DNA from: Candidatus Kaiserbacteria bacterium
GTDB taxonomy: Bacteria; Patescibacteriota; Minisyncoccia; Phycocordibacterales; UBA2100
Direction of reading: 5' to 3'
Length of the DNA: 33,594 nt
NCBI GenBank assembly: GCA_019247335.1
Contig: JAFAPB010000046.1
Coordinates: 1 to 33,594, forward strand
This document shows positions 1 to 8,102 of the stretch, in pieces. A program made the translations under genes and the position numbers. Positions within the stretch are counted from its first letter, which is position 1; every line of letters starts with the position of its first letter. The notes below the pieces were generated by a model, which ran no database searches, was not told where the DNA came from, and saw only the letters and a list, made by a program, of their open reading frames with translations.

Positions 1-1
1 G

Positions 2-1027
2 GTCTCGACCGCGGTCAATCCCGGCAGCGGTGTGAACCTCGGAACGATCACGCTTGTGGGTAACCCCTCGGGCGCGACGATCACCTCGATCCCGCTCACA
101 GTGACTCCGGGCAGCGGCGGCTCGTTCTCGAACCTGTCGAACTGCCAGATCTTTAACAGCTCGGGCCTCTCGGTCACGTCCGGCACGCCGGTCACGATCG
201 GCAGCGGCTCGAATGCGTTCAACTTGAACGCGCCTCTTAACCTCGGTAGCGGCACGACGACCTTGACGGTCCGCTGCGATGTCAGCGCCTCGACGGCTTC
301 CGGCTCGACCTTCCAGGTCATCGCCGGCACCCCGACGCTCACGCCGTCGCTCAACGTCAACCTCGACACCGCCCCGTCCGTTCCGCGCGGCTCGACTGAC
401 GTTGCCCTCGCGAACATCTCTGTCGGCGGCCTTAATTCCGGCGGCACAGTAAATGTCCGCTCTATTCCGCTCACGATCAATGCGGGCTCGGGCGGCTCGG
501 TCGCGAATCTCGCGAACTGCCGCATCCGCGATACGCAGAACGTTGACGGTCAGCTGACAGCCCCGGTATCAGTCTCGAGCGGCACCGCGACGACGTTCGT
601 CTTCTCGAACCCGCTCTCGGTCTTCGCAGGCACGGCTCCGATGCTCGCACTTGCGTGCGATGTCCAGCCGGCGACTCCGATCGGCAGCACCTTCACGATC
701 TCCGCTGATCCGGGCTCCGTTTCGGCGACCAACAGCTCCGGCGGCACAGTCACGGCGACCCCGGTCGTCGGCGTCGGCCCCAATGGCCTTCCTGCTTCGC
801 TCTCCGGCACGGTTATCGTGACTGACACAACCGGCACTGGTACTGGCACAACTGGTACCGGCACTGGTACGACCGGCACAGGTACGGGCACGACTGGCAC
901 CTCGACCGGTACCCCGGGCATCCCGAACACCGGCGTAGGCGATGTTGCGCAGACCTTCGCGATCCTTGCGGCGGCGGCGCTCATCGCGCTCGCCAGCGGT
1001 TTCTACCTCCGCCGCTCGCTCCGCTAG
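2..1027 (+). CDS. Repeat-containing surface protein with LPXTG-like C-terminus (5' end missing)
   Basis: The reading frame is open to the left edge, so the N-terminus lies outside the window. About 340 residues are visible. Two diverged repeats of roughly 110 residues share an Ile-Pro-Leu-Thr strand, a Gly-Ser-Gly-Gly turn and one Cys pair each, which suggests beta-sandwich modules with one disulfide. A Gly-Thr repeat linker follows (bases about 836-905). The C-terminus reads IPNTG, then a hydrophobic stretch of about 20 residues, then a Tyr-Leu-Arg-Arg-Ser-Leu-Arg tail. That order is the layout of a sortase sorting signal, but the motif is IPNTG rather than LPXTG. The sequence shows a secreted, wall- or membrane-anchored protein; sortase processing is inferred, since no sortase gene is in the window. 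Its function could be adhesion or S-layer-like, which I cannot decide. Confidence 0.8.
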   Translation, partial: VSTAVNPGSGVNLGTITLVGNPSGATITSIPLTVTPGSGGSFSNLSNCQIFNSSGLSVTSGTPVTIGSGSNAFNLNAPLNLGSGTTTLTVRCDVSASTASGSTFQVIAGTPTLTPSLNVNLDTAPSVPRGSTDVALANISVGGLNSGGTVNVRSIPLTINAGSGGSVANLANCRIRDTQNVDGQLTAPVSVSSGTATTFVFSNPLSVFAGTAPMLALACDVQPATPIGSTFTISADPGSVSATNSSGGTVTATPVVGVGPNGLPASLSGTVIVTDTTGTGTGTTGTGTGTTGTGTGTTGTSTGTPGIPNTGVGDVAQTFAILAAAALIALASGFYLRRSLR

Positions 1028-1044
1028 TCTCTCCAAGGAGTAAA

Positions 1045-1072
1045 GAAAAAGTCCGCTTCGGCGGACTTTTTC
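1045..1072. terminator. Bidirectional intrinsic terminator
   Basis: The stem AAAAAGTCCGC / GCGGACTTTTT closes a TTCG tetraloop. A T-run follows on the plus strand and an A-run precedes it, so it can stop both the surface-protein gene and the converging histidine kinase gene that ends at 1079. Confidence 0.88.
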
Positions 1073-1078
1073 TTTTGG

Positions 1079-3097
1079 TTATGAAAGTTGCGCAAAGAGC
1101 CCCTGGATGTCGGTAAGTCCGACGGGCTTCGTGAGATGCGCGGTGAATCCCGCATCCTTCGCTTTCTGTACATCGCTCGCAAGGCCGTATCCGGTCAGCG
1201 CGACGACCGGGAGCGTCACGCCGCGCGAGCGGATCTCACGGACCAGCTGGTAGCCGTCCATTTCCGGCATGCCAATGTCGAGGAGGATCACGTCGAAGTG
1301 CGAAAGATCGCTCTCGAGCGTCTCTTTCGCTGAATAGCGTGCCTGGGCGCGCATGTCGATCTTATTGAGAAGCCGCGCGAGCGCGTCGGCCGCGGGAGAG
1401 TTGTCATCGACGATGAGCACGCTCAAACCCTTCGCGGCCGGTGTCGCCGGCGATGCGCTCGTATTTTTGGATTGATCCGCTGCAAGCGGGAGTTCGATGG
1501 TAAAAGTGCTGCCACGTCCGGGGCCATCGCTCTGCGCATAGACGCTGCCATGGTGCAACTCGACAATGCGTCGGACAAGCGGCAGCCCGATGCCAAGCCC
1601 CGTATTCGTGCCGACGCCATGCTTGCCCTGGTAGTACATCTCGAATATCTTTGTGAGATCTTCTTTCGCGATACCCGCGCCGCTGTCGGAAACGATGATC
1701 TTAGCGCGATCATCTTCCGCTTGCACGTCTACTTTTATCGATCCGCCCGCCGGCGTAAATTTGGCGGCGTTGGTCACGAGATTGATGACCGCTTGTTCGA
1801 TGCGGGTCTGATCGACCTCCGCATAGATCGGCTTGCCGGGGAAATGCGTCGAGAGCGTGATGTCGGCGGCGCGGACGAGCGATTCAGCTGACTTGAGCGC
1901 GCGGTCGACAAGCGAGGTCAGCTCGTGCCGCGCGGTATTGATGACGATCTTGCCGCTCGTGAAGCGCGTCACATCGAGCAGGTCGTTCAAAAGGCGTGCC
2001 ATGTGATCGAACTGGTGCTCGATGACATCGATCTCATCGCGGATCTCCGGTGGGATCTCCTTGAAGCGGAGCATCTCGATCGAACTTCTGATCGGCGCTA
2101 AGGGATTTCTCAATTCATGCGAGAGCGAGGCGAGGAAGTCATCCTTCGCCTCATCGCGCTTTTTGATCTCCTCATAGAGCCTCGCGTTATCCAAAAGAAC
2201 GCCGACATGGTGGCAGAATTCTTGAAAGAAAGTCAGGTCCTCTTCGCTGTACACGCGGCCGCTCTCCGCATACGCAAGGGTCATGGCGCCGAGACCTTTG
2301 CCGCGCGAATCGATCGGTATCACCATGACGGATTTGAGCGAGAGCTTGCGGATCGCCTGGTACTGCTCCTCGTCGAGCGCGCTTTCGCGAAGTATTTCAT
2401 CCGTAATGACGGGGACAAACTGCGCTTTTCCGCTTTTGATGACTTGGTAGACGGACCCAGGCGCATTCGGATCCGGCGGATATCGGCGTTCAAATTCGAA
2501 CACGTAATCGATCATTGTCTGATCTCGGTGCACGACGACGACGCGCTCGACCTTGCCGGATTCGTTTATGACATCGATAGCGCACCAGTCGGCGAGCGAC
2601 GGCACCGCGAGCTGTGCTTTTTTCGTGAGACGCTCGCGGAAGTCGTCCGTGAGCGAGAGCATTTTTGCGGACTCGACCATGAAGCGCAGCCTGTCCTCGC
2701 GCGCTTTCTTGCGCGTGATATTGCGCACGGTCGCAACCGCATATTCCAGTTTGCCGTCCTGCTCGATACGTTTGCATGTCACCGAGAGCCACGTATGCGT
2801 GCCGTCCGGCGCAACGTATTCGAATACCTTATCCTCGGTCTCAATGCCATTGAATACCTGTGCGATAGGGAAGTCTTCTCGAAGTATCACGCTGCCTTTC
2901 TCGTCGCGCAGCTGGTGCCGCTCGATGAGATCGTTGAGCGACCAACCGACGCCGTTGTGGCCGCCGGTAATGTGCCGCATGGCATCGTTCACAAAGAGCA
3001 ATTTGCGGTTCGCGTCGAAGACGGCGACGCCCTGATCGAGGGTGGAGAAAAGGGCTTTGAGCGCAGGATCCCGCTCAAAATCATGCGTCATAGCCAT
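1079..3097 (-). CDS. Hybrid sensor histidine kinase (PAS-GAF-HisKA-HATPase-REC)
   Basis: The protein has 672 residues. The order is a PAS-like domain (about 12-130), a GAF-like domain (about 145-305), a HisKA helix with SHELRNP (phospho-acceptor His327), and an ATPase domain with N-box Asn443, DSGAGI (471-476) and GLGIGL (500-505). A C-terminal receiver follows with Asp564/Asp565, phospho-acceptor Asp607, Thr635 and Lys657. All catalytic residues are present. There is no membrane segment, so it should be a cytoplasmic sensor; the PAS/GAF ligand is unknown. No response regulator with an output domain lies nearby. Two in-frame ATGs occur, at 3097 and 3091. A TATAGT box ends 9 bases before the first, which I chose. 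The downstream partner must be encoded elsewhere, or the internal receiver acts through protein contacts. Confidence 0.93.
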   Translation of the reverse strand: MAMTHDFERDPALKALFSTLDQGVAVFDANRKLLFVNDAMRHITGGHNGVGWSLNDLIERHQLRDEKGSVILREDFPIAQVFNGIETEDKVFEYVAPDGTHTWLSVTCKRIEQDGKLEYAVATVRNITRKKAREDRLRFMVESAKMLSLTDDFRERLTKKAQLAVPSLADWCAIDVINESGKVERVVVVHRDQTMIDYVFEFERRYPPDPNAPGSVYQVIKSGKAQFVPVITDEILRESALDEEQYQAIRKLSLKSVMVIPIDSRGKGLGAMTLAYAESGRVYSEEDLTFFQEFCHHVGVLLDNARLYEEIKKRDEAKDDFLASLSHELRNPLAPIRSSIEMLRFKEIPPEIRDEIDVIEHQFDHMARLLNDLLDVTRFTSGKIVINTARHELTSLVDRALKSAESLVRAADITLSTHFPGKPIYAEVDQTRIEQAVINLVTNAAKFTPAGGSIKVDVQAEDDRAKIIVSDSGAGIAKEDLTKIFEMYYQGKHGVGTNTGLGIGLPLVRRIVELHHGSVYAQSDGPGRGSTFTIELPLAADQSKNTSASPATPAAKGLSVLIVDDNSPAADALARLLNKIDMRAQARYSAKETLESDLSHFDVILLDIGMPEMDGYQLVREIRSRGVTLPVVALTGYGLASDVQKAKDAGFTAHLTKPVGLTDIQGLFAQLS

Positions 3098-3106
3098 TAA
3101 AAGAAG

Positions 3107-3112
3107 ACTATA
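3107..3112 (-). promoter_or_regulatory. -10 box of the hybrid kinase gene
   Basis: TATAGT on the minus strand lies 9 bases before the ATG at 3097. No Shine-Dalgarno sequence lies between, which fits the leaderless pattern seen across the window. Confidence 0.6.
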
Positions 3113-3142
3113 CCTTCTTTAAGATGAGCGAATCATGAAGAA

Positions 3143-3904
3143 CTACGCCGTGAAAATGAAGACTGCTGCGGCAAGAAGGATCCGGTAGATACCGAACGGT
3201 ACAAAACTGTAGCGGCGGATGGCGGCGAGGAGGAAGCGGATGCCGAGAATAGCGACGACGAACGATACGACAAAACCGACGAGGAGGACGCCGATACCGC
3301 CGCTCTCGATCGTACCGAAGCTCTTCAGGATATCGAGCGCGGACGCTGCGGCCATGGTCGGCACGGCGAGGAGAAATGAGAATTCGACGATCGTCGCGCG
3401 CTTGAGGCCCAAAAGCATGCCGCCGACGATCGTCGCTGCCGAGCGCGAAACGCCGGGGATGATCGCAATCGCCTGGAAGAGGCCGATGAGCGCGGCTTGC
3501 TTGTACGTGATCGAGGAGAGCGATTCTTGGTCGCCCTCGGTATGCAGATATTCAAATGCGATGAGTACGATGCCGCCGATAAGCAGCGCCCACAGGACGA
3601 CGGTTTCGTTGCCAATGAGGTATATCTTTACGATCTTATAGAGCGCAAGCCCGATGATACCGGTCGGGAGGAACGCGACGAATAATTTTTTGAGTATTTC
3701 GATATCGAGAAAGCGACGCCAATAGAGGACAACGACGGCGAGGATCGCACCGAGCTGGATCACGATCTCAAAGCTCTTGAGAAAATCTGTTTGCGGTATT
3801 TGCAACAAGTGGCTTACCAGTATCTGGTGGCCTGTCGAGGAAATCGGCAGAAATTCGGTAAAACCCTCGATGACGCCGAGGATGATCGCGTGGATGATGT
3901 TCAT
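3143..3904 (-). CDS. uppP: Undecaprenyl-diphosphatase UppP (BacA family)
   Basis: This integral membrane enzyme removes one phosphate from undecaprenyl diphosphate, which recycles the lipid carrier for peptidoglycan synthesis. It has 253 residues, close to the family norm of about 265. Both family signatures are present: EGFTEFLPISSTGH at residues 13-26 (Glu13, Glu17, His26) and PGVSRSAAT at 150-158 (Arg154). The rest is a chain of hydrophobic helices. A TATAGT box (3911-3916) ends 6 bases before the ATG and no ribosome-binding site is visible, so the mRNA is probably leaderless. The gene follows the terminator of the upstream small secreted-protein gene and is its own unit. It belongs functionally with the mre and PBP2 genes at the other end of the window. 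Confidence 0.96.
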   Translation of the reverse strand: MNIIHAIILGVIEGFTEFLPISSTGHQILVSHLLQIPQTDFLKSFEIVIQLGAILAVVVLYWRRFLDIEILKKLFVAFLPTGIIGLALYKIVKIYLIGNETVVLWALLIGGIVLIAFEYLHTEGDQESLSSITYKQAALIGLFQAIAIIPGVSRSAATIVGGMLLGLKRATIVEFSFLLAVPTMAAASALDILKSFGTIESGGIGVLLVGFVVSFVVAILGIRFLLAAIRRYSFVPFGIYRILLAAAVFIFTA

Positions 3905-3918
3905 GAGAACACTATAGC

Positions 3919-3945
3919 AAAAGCCGCCTGCGTACGCAGGCGGCT
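3919..3945 (-). terminator. Intrinsic terminator downstream of the small secreted-protein gene
   Basis: The perfect stem AGCCGCCTGC / GCAGGCGGCT has a GTAC loop and is followed on the minus strand by TTTTGC. It sits between the stop at 3961 and the uppP -10 box, so the uppP -35 position falls inside the hairpin. Confidence 0.75.
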
Positions 3946-3960
3946 CTGCGGCGAGCGCCC

Positions 3961-4398
3961 TTAGAGCGAAAGCTCGGAGGAGGCGTTCGCGGAATCCGTA
4001 ACGCTCGCGCCGCCTTTGCAGGCCTTAGCGCTTGAGCGGTACTGCTTCCACGCGAGATCGCGCGCGGCGTTGTACGCCTTGCGCGCGTTCTTCATCGCGG
4101 TCGAGAAGTTGCTCCACGCGACTTTGACGGCGGCTTTCACGGTCTTCTGGTTTGTTCCCGTGTAGGCGCTCGCGAGTGCGGAAGCGCGAGCGGAGTACGC
4201 GGCGCTTGCTGCAGAGGTGAAGGTGGCGAGCGAAGAGCCGATGGCCGCTTCACGCGTCGCGACAGCCGCGCCGACGCATTGAATCGTTGTGTTCGATCCG
4301 GCCGCCGGCGATGTCGACGCCTGCGCGTAAGCGATGGCTGCACTGCCGAGAACTACGCTGGCCCCGATTGCTCCCGTAAGAATGAGTTTTTTGAACAT
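3961..4398 (-). CDS. Small secreted Ala-rich helical protein
   Basis: The protein has 145 residues. Residues 1-26 form a clear signal peptide (two Lys, a hydrophobic core, and a site after Ala-Tyr-Ala-Gln). The mature part is rich in Ala, Ser and Lys with a helical pattern and contains two Cys (after Thr-Ile-Gln and after Ala-Lys-Ala) that could form one disulfide. I do not recognise a family by motif; short proteins of this style are common in Parcubacteria. It probably acts outside the cell membrane. A TATTAT box lies about 18 bases before the ATG, so this gene would have a short leader rather than none. It ends in a strong terminator and is monocistronic. Confidence 0.75.
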   Translation of the reverse strand: MFKKLILTGAIGASVVLGSAAIAYAQASTSPAAGSNTTIQCVGAAVATREAAIGSSLATFTSAASAAYSARASALASAYTGTNQKTVKAAVKVAWSNFSTAMKNARKAYNAARDLAWKQYRSSAKACKGGASVTDSANASSELSL

Positions 4399-4431
4399 GA
4401 TTGATGAATGATGCAGATAATAATTCGTCGA

Positions 4432-4740
4432 TCAGCCGAGCGGTGGCCCGCGTGATGCGCGTGCTAAACGATCGTATTCAGGCGTCACGATTCGCGCCGG
4501 TTCAGTTCGACGGCGCGTGTGCGACGCCATAAGAGCGGCCCCGAGAACCGACAAGATGAGCGGGAGGATCATCGCGTCGCCCAAAAGGGTTTTCGCGATG
4601 GAGAGCGTGATCGAAGAGACAGCAGCACCGTCTATGTCACTCGCGTCTGTTGCGGTGATCCCGCGCGCCACGCCATAGAGAAAGACAGCAATAAGGAGGG
4701 AAACTATCAGAGCGAACGAGAGGACGTTCTGATACCGCAT
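4432..4740 (-). CDS. Small two-helix membrane protein, unknown
   Basis: The protein has 102 residues. Helices are seen at about residues 7-27 and 55-72, with a short loop rich in Asp, Ala and Ser between them. A basic Arg-Arg-Arg stretch and a polar tail follow, which suggests the tail is in the cytoplasm. I do not recognise a family. A TATACT box (minus strand, 4747-4752) ends exactly 6 bases before the ATG, which both supports this start and predicts a leaderless mRNA. It lies just upstream of the small secreted-protein gene on the same strand, but that gene has its own -10-like sequence, so an operon is possible and not certain. Confidence 0.65.
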   Translation of the reverse strand: MRYQNVLSFALIVSLLIAVFLYGVARGITATDASDIDGAAVSSITLSIAKTLLGDAMILPLILSVLGAALMASHTRRRTEPARIVTPEYDRLARASRGPPLG

Positions 4741-4774
4741 CTATGCAGTATACCGCGCTTATCGCGACGCTTGG

Positions 4775-4879
4775 TCACTCAATATCGTCATCTTCTTCGG
4801 TCGTATCCGCGGTGGTCTCTGGTACGTCGTTCTTGCGACGATCCCGCCATTCGTCCTCACTCTCGGGAGCGTTATCCAT
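4775..4879 (-). CDS. Possible 34-residue acidic peptide downstream of the VOC gene
   Basis: The ATG lies one base after the TGA stop of the VOC gene, so translation could be coupled. The 34-residue product is strongly acidic, with a Glu-Glu-Asp-Asp-Asp-Ile-Glu end, and has a short basic Arg-Asp-Arg-Arg-Lys middle. No domain or signal peptide is visible. It is kept because the junction is so tight and the frame is clean; it could still be chance. Confidence 0.35.
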   Translation of the reverse strand: MDNAPESEDEWRDRRKNDVPETTADTTEEDDDIE

Positions 4880-4880
4880 A

Positions 4881-5297
4881 TCAATTGTTGATGATGGTGA
4901 CACTCGGGGCTGCGGCTGCTTCTTCAGCGGCAGGGTTGGGATCATGATAGACGACCTCGATATTGTTGCCGTCGACATCTTTTGCGAACGCCGCGTAATA
5001 GCCGGGCGAGTAATCCTTGCGGTAGCCGGGCGCGCCGTTATCAATACCGCCTGATGCGAGCGCAGCCGCATGAAATGCATTCACCGTTTCTTTGTCGCGC
5101 GCTCTGAATGCGACATGCGAATGCTCGGCGGCTTCTTTTTGCGAGATCCAAAAATCCGCCTCCGGGTCGCCGAATCCGACGACGGACCACTCTGGCATTT
5201 CCATCTTGATCGAATAGCCGAGCGGCTTGAGCGCCGCCGCGTAAAACGCTTTTGCTTTGTCGATATCGCTCACGTAGATTCCGATGTGATCGAGCAT
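4881..5297 (-). CDS. VOC-superfamily (glyoxalase/bleomycin-resistance-like) protein
   Basis: The 138-residue protein starts with the typical Leu-Asp-His-Ile-Gly-Ile-Tyr-Val-Ser-Asp strand and ends its core with DVDGNNIEVVYHD, the usual second-half metal-binding strand. His4, a His in the Ser-His-Val-Ala-Phe strand and a Glu in the last strand are plausible metal ligands. A single paired beta-alpha-beta-beta-beta domain is expected, normally active as a dimer. Members include glyoxalase I, dioxygenases and antibiotic-binding proteins, and the sequence does not decide between them. The last 15 residues are an Ala/Glu-rich extension. A possible promoter is TTTACA, 16 bases, TAGTAC, about 10 bases before the ATG. 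Confidence 0.87.
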   Translation of the reverse strand: MLDHIGIYVSDIDKAKAFYAAALKPLGYSIKMEMPEWSVVGFGDPEADFWISQKEAAEHSHVAFRARDKETVNAFHAAALASGGIDNGAPGYRKDYSPGYYAAFAKDVDGNNIEVVYHDPNPAAEEAAAAPSVTIINN

Positions 5298-5363
5298 AGG
5301 AGAGAAAGTACTAATTGCTATGTCGTAACTGTAAAACGACCTTTATGCGAAGTCCATGAAGAT

Positions 5364-6689
5364 TCAGGCGCGCGCTTCGGCGGGCTCGTCGAGATGGACG
5401 ATCTGGGCGTTCTTCGCTCCGATCAAGCGCGAGACGGCCGAGAAAAGCGATTGCGGGTCGGTCATCTGCAGCTTGGCACGCTGCCAATCGAACTTGCCGC
5501 GCACGTAGTAGCGCGGATCGCGCACCCCTTCGCGCACATCGAGATTTTCCATCCCGATCTCATCGCCATAATACGTGATGTGCGCGCCCGGCAGGGAATA
5601 GAAGAGTCGATAGAGCTCTTCCATTTTTTTGCGGTCGTTCTGAAAGATGTTCGCGATGCGTATCGCCGTCCTCCCGGAGCGCTCCCAGACGTAGCGGCGA
5701 TCAGGGTCAAGGAAGGCGAGAAGCGCCGCGCGCTCTTCTTCTGGCACGGTGCCGAACGAGACCTCGTCGTGATTGCGCAGAAAGATCGCCCACTGGCAAT
5801 TTTCAGGAATATCGAGCGACTCGAGCAGCGTCTTGCGCACCCGCTCCGGGTCGCTCCGCTGCAGCGAGAGCCAGATCTGTTCCATGAGGCCGAAGTGGTA
5901 GGCCATGTGGCATTCGTCGCCCTTGCCGAAGTATTCCTTGGTCGTTGCGATATCGTGATGCGCTTCGGCGACGAGGATGACCTCGGGGTATTTTTCTTCC
6001 AAGCGCGCGCGGATCTTCTTGAGCATCGCGTGGGTCTCCGGAATGCCTTTGCTCGATGTGCCTTCGCGCTTAATGATGTAGCACGCTGCGTCGAGCCGGA
6101 ATCCGTCGACGCCGATCTCCGCCCAGAATTCCATATTCGCCAGCATTTCTTCGAAGACAGCAGGATTATCCCAGTTGAGGTCGGGCTGCTCGGGGTAGAA
6201 GGTCGCATAGTAATACTCATTGGTCTCGGCGTCGTAGATCCAATTGTTCGGCTTGATGTCGGGGAATGCATTGGTCGCGCCCGCGAATTCCGTGCCCTTC
6301 TCGCTCCAGAGATAATAGTCGCGCTTGGGGCTCTCTTTGGAGCTGCGCGCCTCGATGAACCACGGATGTTCGACGGAGGTGTGGTTGAAAACGAAATCGA
6401 CGATGATACGGATGCCGCAGCCGTGCGCCGCTTTCACGAGCGCCTTGAAATCATCCAGCGTCCCGAGCTCCGGGCGGATGTTGCGATAGTCCGACACGTC
6501 ATAGCCTTCGTCGACTAAAGGCGAGGGGTAATGCGGCAGAATGTGGAGGCAATTGATGCCGAGCTTCGTAAAATAGTCGAGGTTTTCCGTGAGTGTCGGA
6601 ATATCGCCCGCAAATTTATCGATGTACAGCTCGTATATCTTGGCGTCCTTCCACCAATATTTTTTTTGGCCATTTATTTTTTTCGCCAT
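5364..6689 (-). CDS. GH13 alpha-amylase-family enzyme, trehalose-synthase-like, short form
   Basis: The 441-residue enzyme has an intact GH13 catalytic barrel. Visible signatures are DFVFNHT (98-104), GVDGFRLDA with nucleophile Asp200, VAEA with acid/base Glu242, and RNHDE with Asp308. The stretch around ENCQWAIFLRNHDE and YGDEIGM is close to trehalose synthase (maltose-trehalose interconversion), as is the Glu-Cys-His-Met-Ala-Tyr-His-Phe segment. At about 440 residues it is shorter than the usual 550-600 and seems to lack most of the C-terminal beta domain. So the family is sure and the exact reaction is not; an alpha-glucosidase or glucosyltransferase is possible. I start at the ATG at 6689 because the longer frame adds about 78 residues unlike any GH13 N-terminus and runs through the promoter. 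A TATAGT box lies at 6702-6707. Confidence 0.9.
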   Translation of the reverse strand: MAKKINGQKKYWWKDAKIYELYIDKFAGDIPTLTENLDYFTKLGINCLHILPHYPSPLVDEGYDVSDYRNIRPELGTLDDFKALVKAAHGCGIRIIVDFVFNHTSVEHPWFIEARSSKESPKRDYYLWSEKGTEFAGATNAFPDIKPNNWIYDAETNEYYYATFYPEQPDLNWDNPAVFEEMLANMEFWAEIGVDGFRLDAACYIIKREGTSSKGIPETHAMLKKIRARLEEKYPEVILVAEAHHDIATTKEYFGKGDECHMAYHFGLMEQIWLSLQRSDPERVRKTLLESLDIPENCQWAIFLRNHDEVSFGTVPEEERAALLAFLDPDRRYVWERSGRTAIRIANIFQNDRKKMEELYRLFYSLPGAHITYYGDEIGMENLDVREGVRDPRYYVRGKFDWQRAKLQMTDPQSLFSAVSRLIGAKNAQIVHLDEPAEARA

Positions 6690-6782
6690 ATTCGCATTGT
6701 TACTATATTCGGTGATAGACGTATGAAAAAACGTATCCACAGGCGGTGCAAATATGCGTGCGGAAGGCGATAGCATGAAGGC

Positions 6783-8060
6783 ATGAGAAAGGGGGTCGTC
6801 GCGCTTATACTCCTCACGTTTTTCGCGACGGCTATCATCTCCGTGAGCGGGCACACCGTCGCGCTCCGGAAACGCCTCTCTGATTTTGCGCTCGCGGCAA
6901 AGACCGCAAGCAATCATCCACATGCGGTGCGCATGCAGGCGGCCTCCGGCGCGATGCTCGCCTACTACGACGAAGAGGGCAATTGGGTCGACGAGCAGCC
7001 TATCATCTATTACGAAACGCCGTACCCCGCTGTTACACCGGATCAGGTCCCGAATACCGTCTCGATCCCGTGGAACAGCATCCAGACCGATCCGTGCGCG
7101 CCGACGACCGTCGAGGAGATGAACGACGGCAGCAGCTGCTATGCGCCGATCCAGGATATTAACTGGGCCGCGCAGTCACCCTGGTACTCCGTGCCGGATT
7201 ACGGTCCCGCTTACGACCCATCGACGTATCAGCCGATGCCCATGGGCGGCGCTGATCAGGGATACGTGCCGACGTCGGATTCGAACGTTCTCTACAACAC
7301 TGATACGCAGACGTATTACGATCCTATCTCCGACACGCATTACGATCCATCTTCGAATACGTACTACGACCCCAACACCGACACGACATACGACGCAAAC
7401 ACCGGCGCAGTCATCGGCTCATCGCAACCGTACGATCAAGCGTACTCGTACTATCAACAGCAGCCGGTGCAACAGAGTTGGTACCAGCGCATGCTGCCTG
7501 GCTTCAGCAGCATCATCACGCCGCTTTTGCCGCCTTTGTACCAGCCGACGAGCGTTTCGCCGATCTACATCGAACCGCAGCCGCCCGCGCCCCAGCCGGA
7601 CTGTCAGGTGGCGGTATCACCGCAGACCATCGCCTACGGTGGCTCGGCTATCGTCTCCTGGATATCTCGCAATGCGACGCGTGCATCGCTAAACAATTAC
7701 GGTTCGATCCCGCTCTCAGGCTCGCAGACATTAAATAATCTTACGAGCTCGCGCACCTTCGGTGTGACAGTCTCGGGTCCGGGCGGCGACAATGCGTGCT
7801 ATGCGACGCTCGTCGTCCAGCCGCAGCCCCAGCCGCCGACCTGTATGATCTCCGCATATCCTGCCGACATCTCTCACGGCCAGAGCGCGAACCTCGCATG
7901 GAACTCATCGAATGCGTCGAGCGCGACGCTCTCCGGTATCGGCCCGGTCGCGCCCTCGGGCGGGACCATGATTGCCCCCACGCAGACGGCAAGCTTTACG
8001 CTCACCGTCTCCGGGAACGGCCGATCGGGCAGCTGCTCGACCCGCATAACGGTGCATTAA
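6783..8060 (+). CDS. Secreted protein with Tyr-Asp-Pro repeats and two Ig-like domains
   Basis: The protein has 425 residues. The N-terminus has an Arg-Lys pair and a hydrophobic segment (about 5-22), either a signal peptide or an anchor. Around residues 172-205 a short motif of the form Tyr-Tyr/Tyr-Asp-Pro-x-(Ser/Thr)-Asp/Asn-Thr repeats about four times. Two similar domains of about 75 residues make up the C-terminus. Each begins with a Cys strand (DCQVAVSPQTIAYGG and TCMISAYPADISHGQ) and ends with a Cys-x-(Ala/Thr) strand, with Trp-Ile/Trp-Asn in the middle, which fits Ig-like beta sandwiches with a disulfide. An extracellular binding role is likely; the ligand is unknown. An upstream ATG at 6775 stops after three codons, so I start at 6783. 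The neighbouring downstream gene is also a Tyr-rich secreted protein. Confidence 0.82.
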   Translation: MRKGVVALILLTFFATAIISVSGHTVALRKRLSDFALAAKTASNHPHAVRMQAASGAMLAYYDEEGNWVDEQPIIYYETPYPAVTPDQVPNTVSIPWNSIQTDPCAPTTVEEMNDGSSCYAPIQDINWAAQSPWYSVPDYGPAYDPSTYQPMPMGGADQGYVPTSDSNVLYNTDTQTYYDPISDTHYDPSSNTYYDPNTDTTYDANTGAVIGSSQPYDQAYSYYQQQPVQQSWYQRMLPGFSSIITPLLPPLYQPTSVSPIYIEPQPPAPQPDCQVAVSPQTIAYGGSAIVSWISRNATRASLNNYGSIPLSGSQTLNNLTSSRTFGVTVSGPGGDNACYATLVVQPQPQPPTCMISAYPADISHGQSANLAWNSSNASSATLSGIGPVAPSGGTMIAPTQTASFTLTVSGNGRSGSCSTRITVH

Positions 8061-8102
8061 TCTTCATCTTTTCTTACCGATAGCGGGGTATCGTGCCTCT
8101 AT

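Noticed and set aside
836-905. Tandem ACTGGT/ACCGGC-like repeat as a microsatellite or regulatory repeat
   Set aside because: It stays in frame and encodes a Gly-Thr linker before the sorting-like tail, so it is a coding repeat.
2117-3100. 327-residue plus-strand open frame
   Set aside because: Antisense to the sensor part of the hybrid kinase, which has all expected motifs.
5070-6518. 482-residue plus-strand open frame
   Set aside because: It is antisense to the GH13 and VOC genes, whose catalytic motifs are intact; the product is Arg/Asp-rich with no domain. High GC leaves long antisense frames open.
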